Of a DNA stretch of 64,000 bases, positions 1 through 9,759 are shown piece after piece. Numbering within the stretch: the first letter of the stretch is position 1; each line of letters opens with the position of its first letter. Source of the stretch: Calcarisporiella thermophila CBS 279.70 (Eukaryota; Calcarisporiellomycota). The DNA is taken from assembly GCF_041956535.1 (NCBI RefSeq), contig NW_027192213.1:261926-325925 (forward strand), read 5' to 3'. The translations under genes and the position numbers were made by a program. Below the pieces are notes generated by a model. The model was not told the DNA's origin. It saw only the letters and a program-made list of their open reading frames with translations, and ran no database searches.

Positions 1-895
1 GGTGCAAAGTGCAGCTTTCAGAGAATTGGGAATCTTTAAGACATATCAGAGCTTCTTTAGCCAGATGGTAAGATGCAATTGCCCCATGCGCTAGGCAGGG
101 ACAAGTAGTGCTCGACATACTACTTACCAATTATGGAGAGGACCGGACCAGCTTTCAATAGAATTCGTCCTTTGAAGCAAAAGTTGTAGCCGCCCACTTC
201 TGCGAGGCATTTCAATCAACGCCTCGGATAGAATTGGCGTAGAGTTGTGGTGATAGGGGAAGCCTCTCGCCCGCGTTAAGGGATGGATAAGGGTCATCCA
301 GCAGAGCTTTTTTGGTCATCTAACCTTGAATAGGCCAAATTACATTCCTCCAAACCATCCCCACCCTTTGAAGCAGATAAGTTGAAGTAGGATCACTTTT
401 CCTACTTATCAATGTGCATTGTATGGGCTCCAGCCCGTGATACCGGCGTACTGTAAATACGCCCCTAACTAGAAAGTCGTCGAAACGAGCGCGTCCCGAT
501 TGTGATGAATGCTGACAAAGCGAATAAAAACATGGGTGGGCATTGAGTGCTTAAATTGCGCTAAACAATTGCCCTCACATTAAGGTCTAAGGGCAGCTTC
601 AGGCCCTATTCATAGAACGGGACAGTAGGAACTTTTCCAAATTGGCCCAAAGCACGAAACCGCGCGATTGAGGTGGGGGGGGGGAGGCGAACGGGATATA
701 GTAACATGACTTTATTAGAAAAAAAAGAAAGAAAAGACAAAGCAATGCTAGGGAACAATAATTTAAAAATAGTTGACGTAAAAGAAAAAAGTAGAACGTA
801 AGCAAAGAGAGAAAGGGTAGAAATAGCATAAAGAAAAAGAAAACACATTCGGGTTTAGTGAAGCAAAAAAAAAAAAAAAAACACACTCCTCGAAC
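1..895. other. Left flank, no gene recognised
   Basis: Positions 1-560 are of mixed composition with no long ORF, and I recognise no RNA gene or transposon there. From about 670 to 880 the plus strand is strongly purine-rich, including a G10 tract near 675 and an A18 tract near 866. This probably belongs to the 3' UTR and downstream region of the minus-strand VPS35 gene, whose stop is at 896-898. The start of the block could be the edge of a gene or repeat cut by the window. Confidence 0.4.
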
Positions 896-3800
896 TCATT
901 CTCGATCGCTCAACGCAAACGAGATTTCCACCTGGTCGTACCTTGGCCCCTCCTGTTGGCCAACGGCCATGGCCGACAGCGTATTTTCCTTGCGCTTCTT
1001 GAGATGAATCAGAGTATTGCGGAAGTGGCGCACCACAAAGTCGGCCACTGGCCCCTCGGGCTGCGCGAGGGCAGACGAGTTGGAGGCGGGGGGCAGTTGG
1101 TCTGGGTTCTCGAGGTTGGCGAGATTGGTGTTGATCAGATCGATGAGGCCGTTGAGGTACTTGACGGTGATCTTAAAAAAGGGGAGGAGGAGGCAAAAAA
1201 ATGAGCTCTAATCTTGCGATGCATTTTCAGCAGAGAGCGGAGAAAATGCTTACCGATTCGTTCCCCCGGTGGAAATAGTAGATGTAGCGATTCAGAATCT
1301 CCACAAACAGCTCGATATTCGTGACGGCGTCCATGCAAGCGTCGGCAATCTTGAGGGCCTTCTGGAGGCATTCCAGCACGCGCTTTCCATCCCTGAAGAG
1401 CTTGGCCTCATCCGTCTTCTCCTCCCTTCCGATCGCCTCGGTGCCCCACCACAGGTGGCTGCAGGTGTAGACGGCGCGGCACTGGTCCGGCTTCTTCAGC
1501 AGCTTGTTCCCGTGGAGCGCCGCCTTGGTCACCAACGTGTCGTAGTTCTCCAGGCCAAAGCATCGGGTCGTCTGGAGGGTGCCCACGATGAGAGTGTACG
1601 CCTGGAACTGCGCCTTGGACTCGGAGATGGACTCCTCGTAGATGGAGAAGGCCTGGACGAAGAACTCGTAGGCAATCTCCTCAAAGCCGGCCTCGTCGGC
1701 CGACTGCGCCGAGAGCAGGAACAGGCGCAGGCAAATGTCCGCCGACTCGACCCGGCCATAGAGGGTGGAGATGGCCTGGTGCATGAATCGGAACAGGGTG
1801 GTGCACTTTTTCTCCCACGCGTCGTCGTCCACCTCATGGGCCTTGTAGCGCCGCGCCAGCTTCGCCGCCGAGATGATCAAGGCGGGGAAGGTGTACTTGA
1901 TGCGCTCTCCCCCCTCGCTAAGCTGCTTGCGCGCCACCGACAGGAGCATAAACTGCCGGTCGGGGTCCTCGCTCCGAAGCAGGTGGACCATGCGCGCCAG
2001 CCACCCTTGCTCCTCGGCCAGCTCCTCTCGATCCACCGAGTTGTGGTTGGCCTCTCGCTTGCCGCCCCCGCCGCTGGTGAACCCTCCAAACGGATGGGTC
2101 TGCTTGGGAGAGTCCTTCTGCTCCTTGATCAGCACCGCGCACAGCTCCAGAATGCCCGCCGCCTGCTCCGGATCCTCGATCACCGTCTCGCGGCTTAGCA
2201 TCGAGGCCGCGATGGCATGGGCCACGGCCTTGCGGGTGGAGAAGGCCTGGACCTGCAGGAGGGGGGCGTAGTTCGACAGTTCCAACAGCGTCAGAGCGGA
2301 GGCGTAGTGGGTCACCGGGATGAGCAGGAGGTTTTGAAGGTTCTGCACCGTCCCGGGGGAGTGAAGGTCGGGGGTATCTGCAAACTCGTCCACCTTTTCT
2401 TTCGCGAACCCAAGCACCTGGTCGACGTAGTGGATCTTCTCGGGGTAGCAGCTGAGCGAAAGATTGGTCAGCGACACGAGGAGCGCGGTAATATCGTGGA
2501 TGGAGAGGTCGGGGCGAGCTTTCACAAGCTCCACAATTTGCTCCCAGAACACCTCGAAGAGGGGCACGTCCTCGGGGATCCCACGAATCTTCCGTGGCTC
2601 AGGTTTTCTCGGCTGCTCTTCTTTTTTGTCGGTGCCGCTCTTGTCCTCCTCCTTGCCCTCCTTTTCGTCCCTCTCCTCGCCCTCAGTGGCTTCGTTTAGT
2701 GCCTCGGGTTGAAGATCTCGCTGTGACTGCTCCTCCTTGGTCGCTTCCTTCTCCTGGGCTGGGTGCTCTTCAGGAGTCTCAGAATCCGCTTCTCGAGCGG
2801 CATAGGCGGCGAGGCGATCGATCAAAGTAGTGATGATTTGACGAATGTTGACTTTGGGGTGGAGTTGAGCTGTTGCCGAGAGGAAGGGGGCGAGGGTACG
2901 GAGGTGAAAATCATCTTGGAACACCTTGCGTGAAAGAGAATATTAATATTACGGAGAATACAGCCATTCTTCTTGTCCTCATCTACCTGGATGATGACCT
3001 CCATGAGATACTCCTGTGCTATCACGTCTTTGCAGATGACGATTTGTTCCAATATATTGGGGAGAATTTTCTGTGTTAACATAAAATAAAACAAAAATAC
3101 ATTGTGAGCCAAACACAAAAGGAAGGGATGAATGAAGGTAAAAAAAAGAAATTACCTCTTTGTAAAGCTCTAAATCCACTCCATCCAGCTGACTTAAACG
3201 TACAAGATTGGTTCCCACGAGTATCCGCAACTCCTTGCGCTCCATTTCGCGCTTGTCACGTTCACGAGAGGGTCCCTGGTGCTGCAGCCGCACCCATAGC
3301 TTGTTCATCTCGGTGAAGTTTGTGAGCACGAACGAGATAGAGTCGCTTAGATTTCCTCCGGCGCTTAAAGAAAAAAAAAAAATCAGTAAAGAGTGCAATG
3401 AGTATACACGTAGGTTAGGAGAGAGAGAGGAGCTTACCCATCCTCTGTCCCCGCTGGCAAATGATCTTTCGTCATTCCACTCAAGTAATGCCGTAGGAAG
3501 AGCCCGCGCGTTGGATGTTGAACGCCTCGGCACATTTCAAGCATGTCCCTCAGAATTTCTTTTTTCGGCGCATCTTCCATTCCCAAATATACACAACCTA
3601 CCGTGATCATCAGGTAGAGGCGCGGGACTATGTTGCCGGCATATTGTACAAGCTCGTAAAGATCCGCGAGGTGGTGGCGTTGGGAAACATGAGCATCGTT
3701 GAGGTATGAGATAAGGTGGCGGAGGGCATTGAAGATGGACATGTCTAGGAGAGGAGAAAAGAATTCCGGCCGGCATGATGGATTAATAGGCTGGTTTTGG

Positions 3801-4126
3801 ATTAGACGCGTCGATCGGCAACAAGAGACACTTACAGAGTTCGTAATAGTTCTTGGGCGTGAGGGCGGAGGTGCGCAGTTCGGCGAGCATGGTGGAGCAA
3901 TGCTTCAACCCATCCATGAGCTTGTTATTATCCTAGAATTAAGACATGGTCAATTCACCCGGTCCACGGACAACATTGGCACGGCAATGAAAATCCCCCG
4001 CCGACGGAGGGGGTGCTTTACCAAGCATTTCTTCATCTGAAACGCCTGAACTTTGACGACGTTGAGCGCATCATCAAGGATTTTGGCCTGGTCCTCAAAA
4101 GCGACCGGTACGCTTGCAGAAGACAT
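896..4126 (-). CDS. VPS35: Retromer subunit VPS35
   Basis: VPS35 is the alpha-solenoid core of the retromer complex, which recycles cargo receptors from endosomes to the Golgi or plasma membrane with VPS26 and VPS29. I read seven exons. The N-terminal exon encodes the conserved [16 protein letters not shown] stretch. Exon 3 carries PRLYLM, matching the PRLYLL motif that binds VPS26. Exon 6 (about 2924-1254) holds the long helical C-terminal part. The last intron is 1172-1253 and the stop TGA is at 896-898. The ATG at 4126-4124 begins [16 protein letters not shown] and fits the family start. A Glu/Lys/Asp-rich insert near residues 290-350 (about 2620-2810) is longer than I expect for the family and looks like a disordered loop. 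The gene is divergent from the ITFG2-like gene, with 238 bases between the start codons. Confidence 0.95.
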
Positions 4127-4364
4127 GGTTGGACTGCACTTTCTCTATCGTCCTTGCTTCCGGGTGGGATTTAGATTTTTGAAAAAGGGAAACGACCCCC
4201 ACTGTGACGGGACGAGGCCAAGATATAAAGAAATTCGAGCGGAAATCCAGCCATCCAACCTATTCGGCCATTTCGATTTCCACAGCCAGTGAGGCTGGAG
4301 AATGCAGAGTCGCGTTTTGGTCCTATTTGATACAAAATAGGCGGCGGCCAATCTCGTCGACAGC

Positions 4365-6572
4365 ATGCGCACAATATCCCTTGTGAATCGATTGAAGTGG
4401 CAATGGACAGGAAACATGAACCCCCAGGCCATTGCTATTGGCGATGTGGACAACGATGGGGTTAAGCTTCTCTCTCCGTGGCCGCGATGGTGTCCACGAG
4501 GCTCAATTCTCTCTCTTTAAGAATAGGACAATGAATTCGTGGTGGGCAATCTCAACGGCGAAATGGGGGTTTTCAAGGGCGAAAGTGCGACAGGGACACC
4601 GTGGCTTGTGTGCCGGGATCTGGGGACAGTGCGTAGCGTGTTCTTTGCAATGCGAACGCTAACCAAATAACTCATGGCCTTCCCCATAGATCACTTCCAT
4701 CGCGGTGGGCGATGTGCTCAACCACGGCAAGGTAACGCATTGCTCGTGGCTGTGTGTTTTTTAGGCCGTGGCATCACGTCTAGTGTAGAATTCCATAGTA
4801 TGCATAAGCGCGGAGGGATTTGCGCACATTTTCGACATCCCCAATCCCCACGAATCGACCCCCATGATCTCCACCACCGCGGACACGCCTACAAGTAACC
4901 GCCGCCGCTCCTCCGACACAACCGCGACCAACTCGTGGATGACCATCATGGAGCATTCCAGAGTTATCGAGCGGCCAAGTTTGAAATTCGAAGTCGAAAT
5001 CAACGTTAGCCGGGTGGTCATCGCCGATGTCAGTAAGTGGTTTGGTTTTCCCATTCTGACGCCAGGGGCGATCGGTTGGAAACACGGTTTTCTTTCTCTC
5101 TTCGCCGTACAGACAACGACGGGTTGAACGAGATGATCCTGGCTCGCACCGACTATATCCTCCACTATTTTCAGCTTCAAATGCGGCCCAGCGCGGTGCG
5201 GGTTGCATCGGGCCCCCATCCTCCCGCCTCCACATGGTCGCGAGAAACTCTGCTGCGCAGCGGGGGCGGAGGCAATGGCAACAAGGGGGGGAGCCCCTCC
5301 CACGAGGCTCGCCCCGCCTCTCGTCCCCTACTGCTGCGCAAGCAGGACTGGATCTTTGATGCGCAAATCACCTCTCTGACCGTGGCGGAAGACCCTGCGA
5401 ATGGGAAGCCACTGTTAGTGGTGGGGCAGCCCGGGGCGCGGTACATGTTCATCGATAGCGACGGGAACAAAGTGGAGCCCACCATAGGAGCTCGGGACGA
5501 CCGATACGAGGAGGTGGGCTATGCCGGGGACCAGAACGACGAGGAAGACACGATGCAGTCCACCGAGGTGGCGTGGTGTAAGATGAGTGGAGGTAAGCAA
5601 GCTGGAGGCTTCGTTTCTTTCTCCTTTACACTATCACCCAGCTTTGCGCTAGCATCCACCTTCGGGTGCCCGTGCTCAATCCATATCTTTCTTTATTAAA
5701 TCATGTAATAGAGAAACAGGGATTTCTCGGCCTGATCACCATGGACGGCCGTTTCTTCATATGCGACCTTGTTCGTAATGTTTGCCGCCAGGCCAATCTG
5801 CCCGTAATGCACAAGCTGTTCGGCCTGTTCACGCTGGATGTCTCCGACAAGCGTTCCTACCGGCACGCGAGTTCGCCGCCGCCCTCCGCCGGATACTTTC
5901 CCCCTCAGGGGCCGGAGGAGGGGGACAATGTGTTCGTGGCATGTGCGTGGAATGGATCCACGTATTTCATCAATCCGAGTGCCGAAGAGGTGGAGTTGTC
6001 GGAAGAGGAGGGCGGCACCGCCATAGAAATGGTGGAGTTTGGATTCGAAGGGCGAGTGTGTGCATTTGCGGCTGGTAAGGGCCCACTCCACCATGCGTGG
6101 CTCCCGAGTGGCTTGGGATGGAGACGCTGATGGTTCTTGGATGCTTAGGGCGATATGCGGTGTCACAGGGGGTGAACGTCCCATGCCTGTTCTATGTGGA
6201 TTTCGATGATAGCATCTACGTCTACCATGACGTGCGGTTACGGCCGGAGCCAGTGACCAGCTTCTTGGAACAAGTAAGTGGGCTGTTTTTTCGGCCTCCA
6301 TCCTGTCAGCCTCATGGAGCTAACATCCTACCGCCCTCCAAGTACGAGGATGCCTTGCGCGAGGAGATGCAGCAGATCGAGGAATTCGATCCCGAGCTGA
6401 CGCGGGGCGGGATGCGCCCATTTGTGCGCCAATGCCTCTATAATTTCGAGGAAATCAAGGAGCAGCTCGAGCGGGAGATCGGGGTAAGCGCTTTTCCATC
6501 CGTGGGGCATGGCAGCTGATGATTTGACCCGCATCTCTTTTCTCACAGTCGGGGGCTAAAGGAGCGAGTTGA
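4365..6572 (+). CDS. ITFG2: ITFG2-like FG-GAP beta-propeller (KICSTOR subunit homologue)
   Basis: In animals ITFG2 is a subunit of KICSTOR (with KPTN, SZT2 and C12orf66), which holds GATOR1 on lysosomes so that TORC1 responds to nutrients. Here the ATG at 4365 opens MRTISLVNRLKWQWTGN, followed by IAIGDVDNDG, the first FG-GAP-like blade. After introns come NEFVVGNLNGEMGVFKG, ITSIAVGDVLNHGK, further blades, and a C-terminal half with VACAWNGSTYFI and then PCLFYVDFDDSIYVYHDV. These match human ITFG2 in order and spacing. About nine short exons are needed, with the last intron near 6490-6548 and the stop TGA at 6570-6572. A generic integrin-alpha-like FG-GAP protein is the alternative, but the C-terminal AWDG/YV-F blocks favour ITFG2. 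Family assignment is strong; KICSTOR function in a fungus is inference. Confidence 0.85.
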
Positions 6573-7017
6573 GACGTTTATTAGCTTGCTTTTTCCTACT
6601 GAAATTTAAGCCATTCTCGTTTCTGTAGAAATACATCCAATTTCCTAATAACCTAAAAGACGTATGAATTTGGCAGTTAAAAAAAAAAGGAGGCCTTGTG
6701 TAAAAAATAAAAAGGGTAGAGAGAAGGTATTCAGTAATAAGTAAGGGGGGAAAAAAAATAGAAAAGAATGACACGAAAGGCGTAAATAAATAGTACTTAT
6801 ACTTGGTCCTCAGGTTCAGATGAGGAGGATAAAAAATAACAATGCTGGTAACAAAAAAGGAACGTGGTGGCTAAAGAGGTGACAAGGGAAGAGGAGGGTG
6901 AAGATGAGAAGGAGGGAAGAGGAGGTAGAAGAGAGGAAGCAAGTAGGAGAATATATATATATATACACACAATAAAATAAAAGAATTAGCTGTCGAAAAA
7001 TAAAACTCAACCCTCTA
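6573..7017. other. Convergent intergenic spacer
   Basis: This is the space between the 3' ends of the ITFG2-like gene (+) and the homeodomain gene (-). It is AT-rich and then purine-rich, with a short TA microsatellite near 6950-6965 followed by CACACA. It is probably the overlapping 3' UTRs. No gene is seen. Confidence 0.5.
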
Positions 7018-8871
7018 CTAGGGGTATGAATACGTCTCTTGCTCCACCCAGGTATCGCCGGCGGCCGCCAGGGAGAAATTGTCGCGCTCGAGGGGATAAT
7101 GATCGGGGGCGATCAAGTTCCTTCCGTCGGCAGCGGCAGGCGAAGTGCCCAGTAGGTCGGCGCCATTGGCCCACGCGGCGGCCGAGTAGGCCTCCATGGT
7201 ACCGACCCCGGGGGACACGGAGGACGCGGGCGAGGAGGTGGAGGGCGTGGAGGCGATGCCCAGGGTGTTGAACTGCTCCGGCGATAAATAGTCGATGTCT
7301 TCGGTGGTGGACCAGTCGAGGGCGGTGTCGACGTAGAGCGGGTGGGGCGGGATATGGGTTGGGGTGGGGGGGATGACTTGGGTGATGATGGACCCGTCCA
7401 TGTCCTCTGCCGCATCCATCATTACTGCAGAGCTAGAGGGAGGATGGGACAGGGCTGGGTAGGGGATCGGCATGGACCTGCGGTAGCGACTCTTATCGGC
7501 GTCCGCTCCGTCCGACGGGCCGCCCTGCCGGGGCAGCGCGGCCGAGGCAGGGTCTAAGGGCATTGTCGGCGGACAGCTCAGGCGCCGTGCGGGGTCGTAC
7601 GCGCCGTCTGTCGCGAGATGGGGCTCGAAGCAGGTGAGTTTCCCCAGCGCTGGATCGGCCGAGACCAGCTCCGCGATCTGCATCTTGAGCGGGATGCTCA
7701 TTCCGCGTAGCACATGCCGCATGCATTTGGAGGCCTGCTTGCCCTCGGTGAAATCGCTGCATTGCAGCCACTCCTCGGGCTTCTCCGGCTTCGCCGCCTC
7801 GTCGGGGGGGTCTCCTGCGTCGTGCTTGTCGCCCCCCCGAGCCTCCTTGGCCATGTAGAAGACGGGCGGCGCGCTCAGCTCCAAGCCCACCTGCGCAAAC
7901 ACCGCGTCCAGGGTCACGAACTCGATCTTGGTGATGGCGGAGAAGGGGAACTCCATCTTGAGCCGGTGCTGGTTGTCCTGGATGTGCCACGACATCTGGC
8001 GCTTGGAGGTTTCGTAGAAGCAGTGCAGGTCCATCGGGTTGATCACCATTCGGCGCCACGTGCCGATGGTCAGCATGTCGCAGGTGAATATTTTGAGCGG
8101 CGACTTTGCGTTGGCCGCGAGGAGATCGGGCGTGTCGGCCCTCAGGGGGGACGGCGACCGCCCGGTGCTGGGGGCCGGCGAGATGGTGGAGAAGCGTCTG
8201 TCGGGGGTGGGGCTGGGAGAGGGGCTAGCCGCCGACAGAGGGCTGTATCTCCCCATGAAGTAGGGGTCCCAGGCGGCAACCATCGACGGGTCGCCCGCGA
8301 TCCCCACCATCCCAGGCATCGGCCGGTACGGGTGATAGCCGGCCACATAGGGCAGATAGTTGGTGGCGCCTGTGATGGTAGCAAGGAACTGTTGAGAGCG
8401 CATCGTCTCTCGATGTGCCATCAGGGCACGCTTCTGGAGTAGCTTGCTCTTGGCGCGCCGATTCTGGAACCAGATCTGGACGGAGCGCTCGGTCATCCCT
8501 AGGCGCTTAGCGAGAATATGCCGAAGTCGGCTGTCGGGCGAGGGGATCGAGAGGAACATGTCCTCGAGCACGGCGAGCTGTTCCGGCGTGGTGCGCAGCC
8601 GCTTCCTAGGCTTGGAGTCTTTGTCCTCCCCGTTCTCATCTGACTGCTTCTGCGATGTGGAGGAGGGGGTGGGGAGCGAGGGGCGTGGAAAACCATCGGA
8701 GGATGTGGACGGGGGAGTGTCGTCGGCGGATGAGGATGGATGATGTTGCGGGATGGCCATGTCGTCGAGGGATTGCGGTGGATTATCAGAGGCGGGCATT
8801 AGCATGGGGTAAGGAGATGCGGTGGAGAGAGAGTTGTACTCAAGGGTCTTTGCAAATGCGTCGCCACCCAT
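7018..8871 (-). CDS. Homeodomain transcription factor, 617 aa, intronless
   Basis: A single uninterrupted frame runs from ATG 8871-8869 to the stop at 7018. The homeodomain lies at about residues 88-150 and begins KPRKRLRTTPEQLAVLEDMF. Its recognition helix contains SVQIWFQNRRAKSKLL, with the Trp, Phe, Asn and Arg residues that define helix 3. The N-terminal 85 residues are Ser/Pro-rich and low in complexity. A second globular region (about residues 255-410) begins near MLTIGTWRRMVINPMDLHC and includes QMSWHIQDNQHRLKMEFPF. It is probably a conserved companion domain of fungal homeodomain regulators, though I cannot name it. The C-terminal third is disordered and Ser/Pro/Ala-rich, typical of an activation region. 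The absence of introns contrasts with the neighbours. The target genes cannot be read from the sequence. Confidence 0.9.
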   Translation of the reverse strand: MGGDAFAKTLEYNSLSTASPYPMLMPASDNPPQSLDDMAIPQHHPSSSADDTPPSTSSDGFPRPSLPTPSSTSQKQSDENGEDKDSKPRKRLRTTPEQLAVLEDMFLSIPSPDSRLRHILAKRLGMTERSVQIWFQNRRAKSKLLQKRALMAHRETMRSQQFLATITGATNYLPYVAGYHPYRPMPGMVGIAGDPSMVAAWDPYFMGRYSPLSAASPSPSPTPDRRFSTISPAPSTGRSPSPLRADTPDLLAANAKSPLKIFTCDMLTIGTWRRMVINPMDLHCFYETSKRQMSWHIQDNQHRLKMEFPFSAITKIEFVTLDAVFAQVGLELSAPPVFYMAKEARGGDKHDAGDPPDEAAKPEKPEEWLQCSDFTEGKQASKCMRHVLRGMSIPLKMQIAELVSADPALGKLTCFEPHLATDGAYDPARRLSCPPTMPLDPASAALPRQGGPSDGADADKSRYRRSMPIPYPALSHPPSSSAVMMDAAEDMDGSIITQVIPPTPTHIPPHPLYVDTALDWSTTEDIDYLSPEQFNTLGIASTPSTSSPASSVSPGVGTMEAYSAAAWANGADLLGTSPAAADGRNLIAPDHYPLERDNFSLAAAGDTWVEQETYSYP

Positions 8872-9759
8872 AGTCAGAAATAAGGTTTTGGAATGAAGAA
8901 TTAGATTAGTAAATAAACGGCGATTGATTGAAGGGTGAGGCGTGAGTGTGAAATGGGATGCATAGAAAGAGCGGGGGAAAGGCGGGGATGATGGCCGCAG
9001 GCGGGAACAGATCTAATGGCGAGAGGAAAACAAACGAATGGCGAGGGGCAGGGAATGGAATGGTGGAAGCGAAAAAAAAAAAAGTTGAAAAAGCAAAAAA
9101 AAAAAAGTGGACCCAAAAAAAAAAAGAGAACGAATTGGTCTTTGCTCGCAACCTTAAAAAACTCAGCGCGAAATGCCACAAGAAAATCACTAGCAAACAA
9201 ATAGAATCGACGCTTTCGTCGGCGAGCGGCCCGCTCGCGGGCGGATTTTTCGTTCGGAAGCCCGCACCCGTCACCGCCCTCGCCCAAGCACCAGCGCAAG
9301 CCGGTGGCTGAATCCGCCGCGGCCGCAGTTTCCGGCCGATTTCCCGGCCGAGGCTCGCGAGGTTCGCGAGGGCTGTGCCCTGCGGCCGGCTCGACTGCAT
9401 TCGAAATGGTCGCTCAGGTCTCGTAAACAAATCCCCAAAGAGAAGTCACTCTGAGCAGATTTCTTTTTTCCTTACGCTTCTCTGTCGAAAACTGCCAGTC
9501 TTGATCATTCTTCCCCCCCCTCCCCCCCATTGGCACTCTGGTGACATCTTGCCGGGCATCATCCTAATACCCATTCATCGGAAAACTCAGAACATCGTAG
9601 CCTGCGAGCTTCTCCTTCCCCACTCCTATCTCCTGATCTTTAGATTTCGGAAGGAGACCTTATTAAGAACATTGTGCGGGACGGCGCGAGTGTCATCGAT
9701 CATAATAAACACCCCCATTCCCATCGACAAAGTAACCCATCTCAAAATAAAATCTATCA
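8872..9759. other. Divergent promoter region with homopolymer tracts
   Basis: This spacer separates the divergent homeodomain gene (-) and exportin-T gene (+). It has A11-12 runs near 9070-9130 on the plus strand and interrupted C tracts near 9510-9530. The GC-rich part at 9220-9400 is plausibly the core regulatory region. No ORF there has family features. Confidence 0.45.

Noticed and set aside
1269-2198. 309-codon plus-strand ORF inside VPS35
   Set aside because: It is a mirror frame of the GC-rich VPS35 exon; the minus strand carries the conserved family sequence.
4761-5303. 180-codon minus-strand ORF opposite the ITFG2-like gene
   Set aside because: It is antisense to exons with conserved FG-GAP sequence and has no family features of its own.
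6950-6972. TA/CA microsatellite as a functional element
   Set aside because: It is a short dinucleotide run in a convergent 3' spacer with nothing pointing to function.
7714-8442. 242-codon plus-strand ORF opposite the homeodomain gene
   Set aside because: It is antisense to a clear homeodomain reading frame, with Gly/Arg/Val-rich composition and no family signature.
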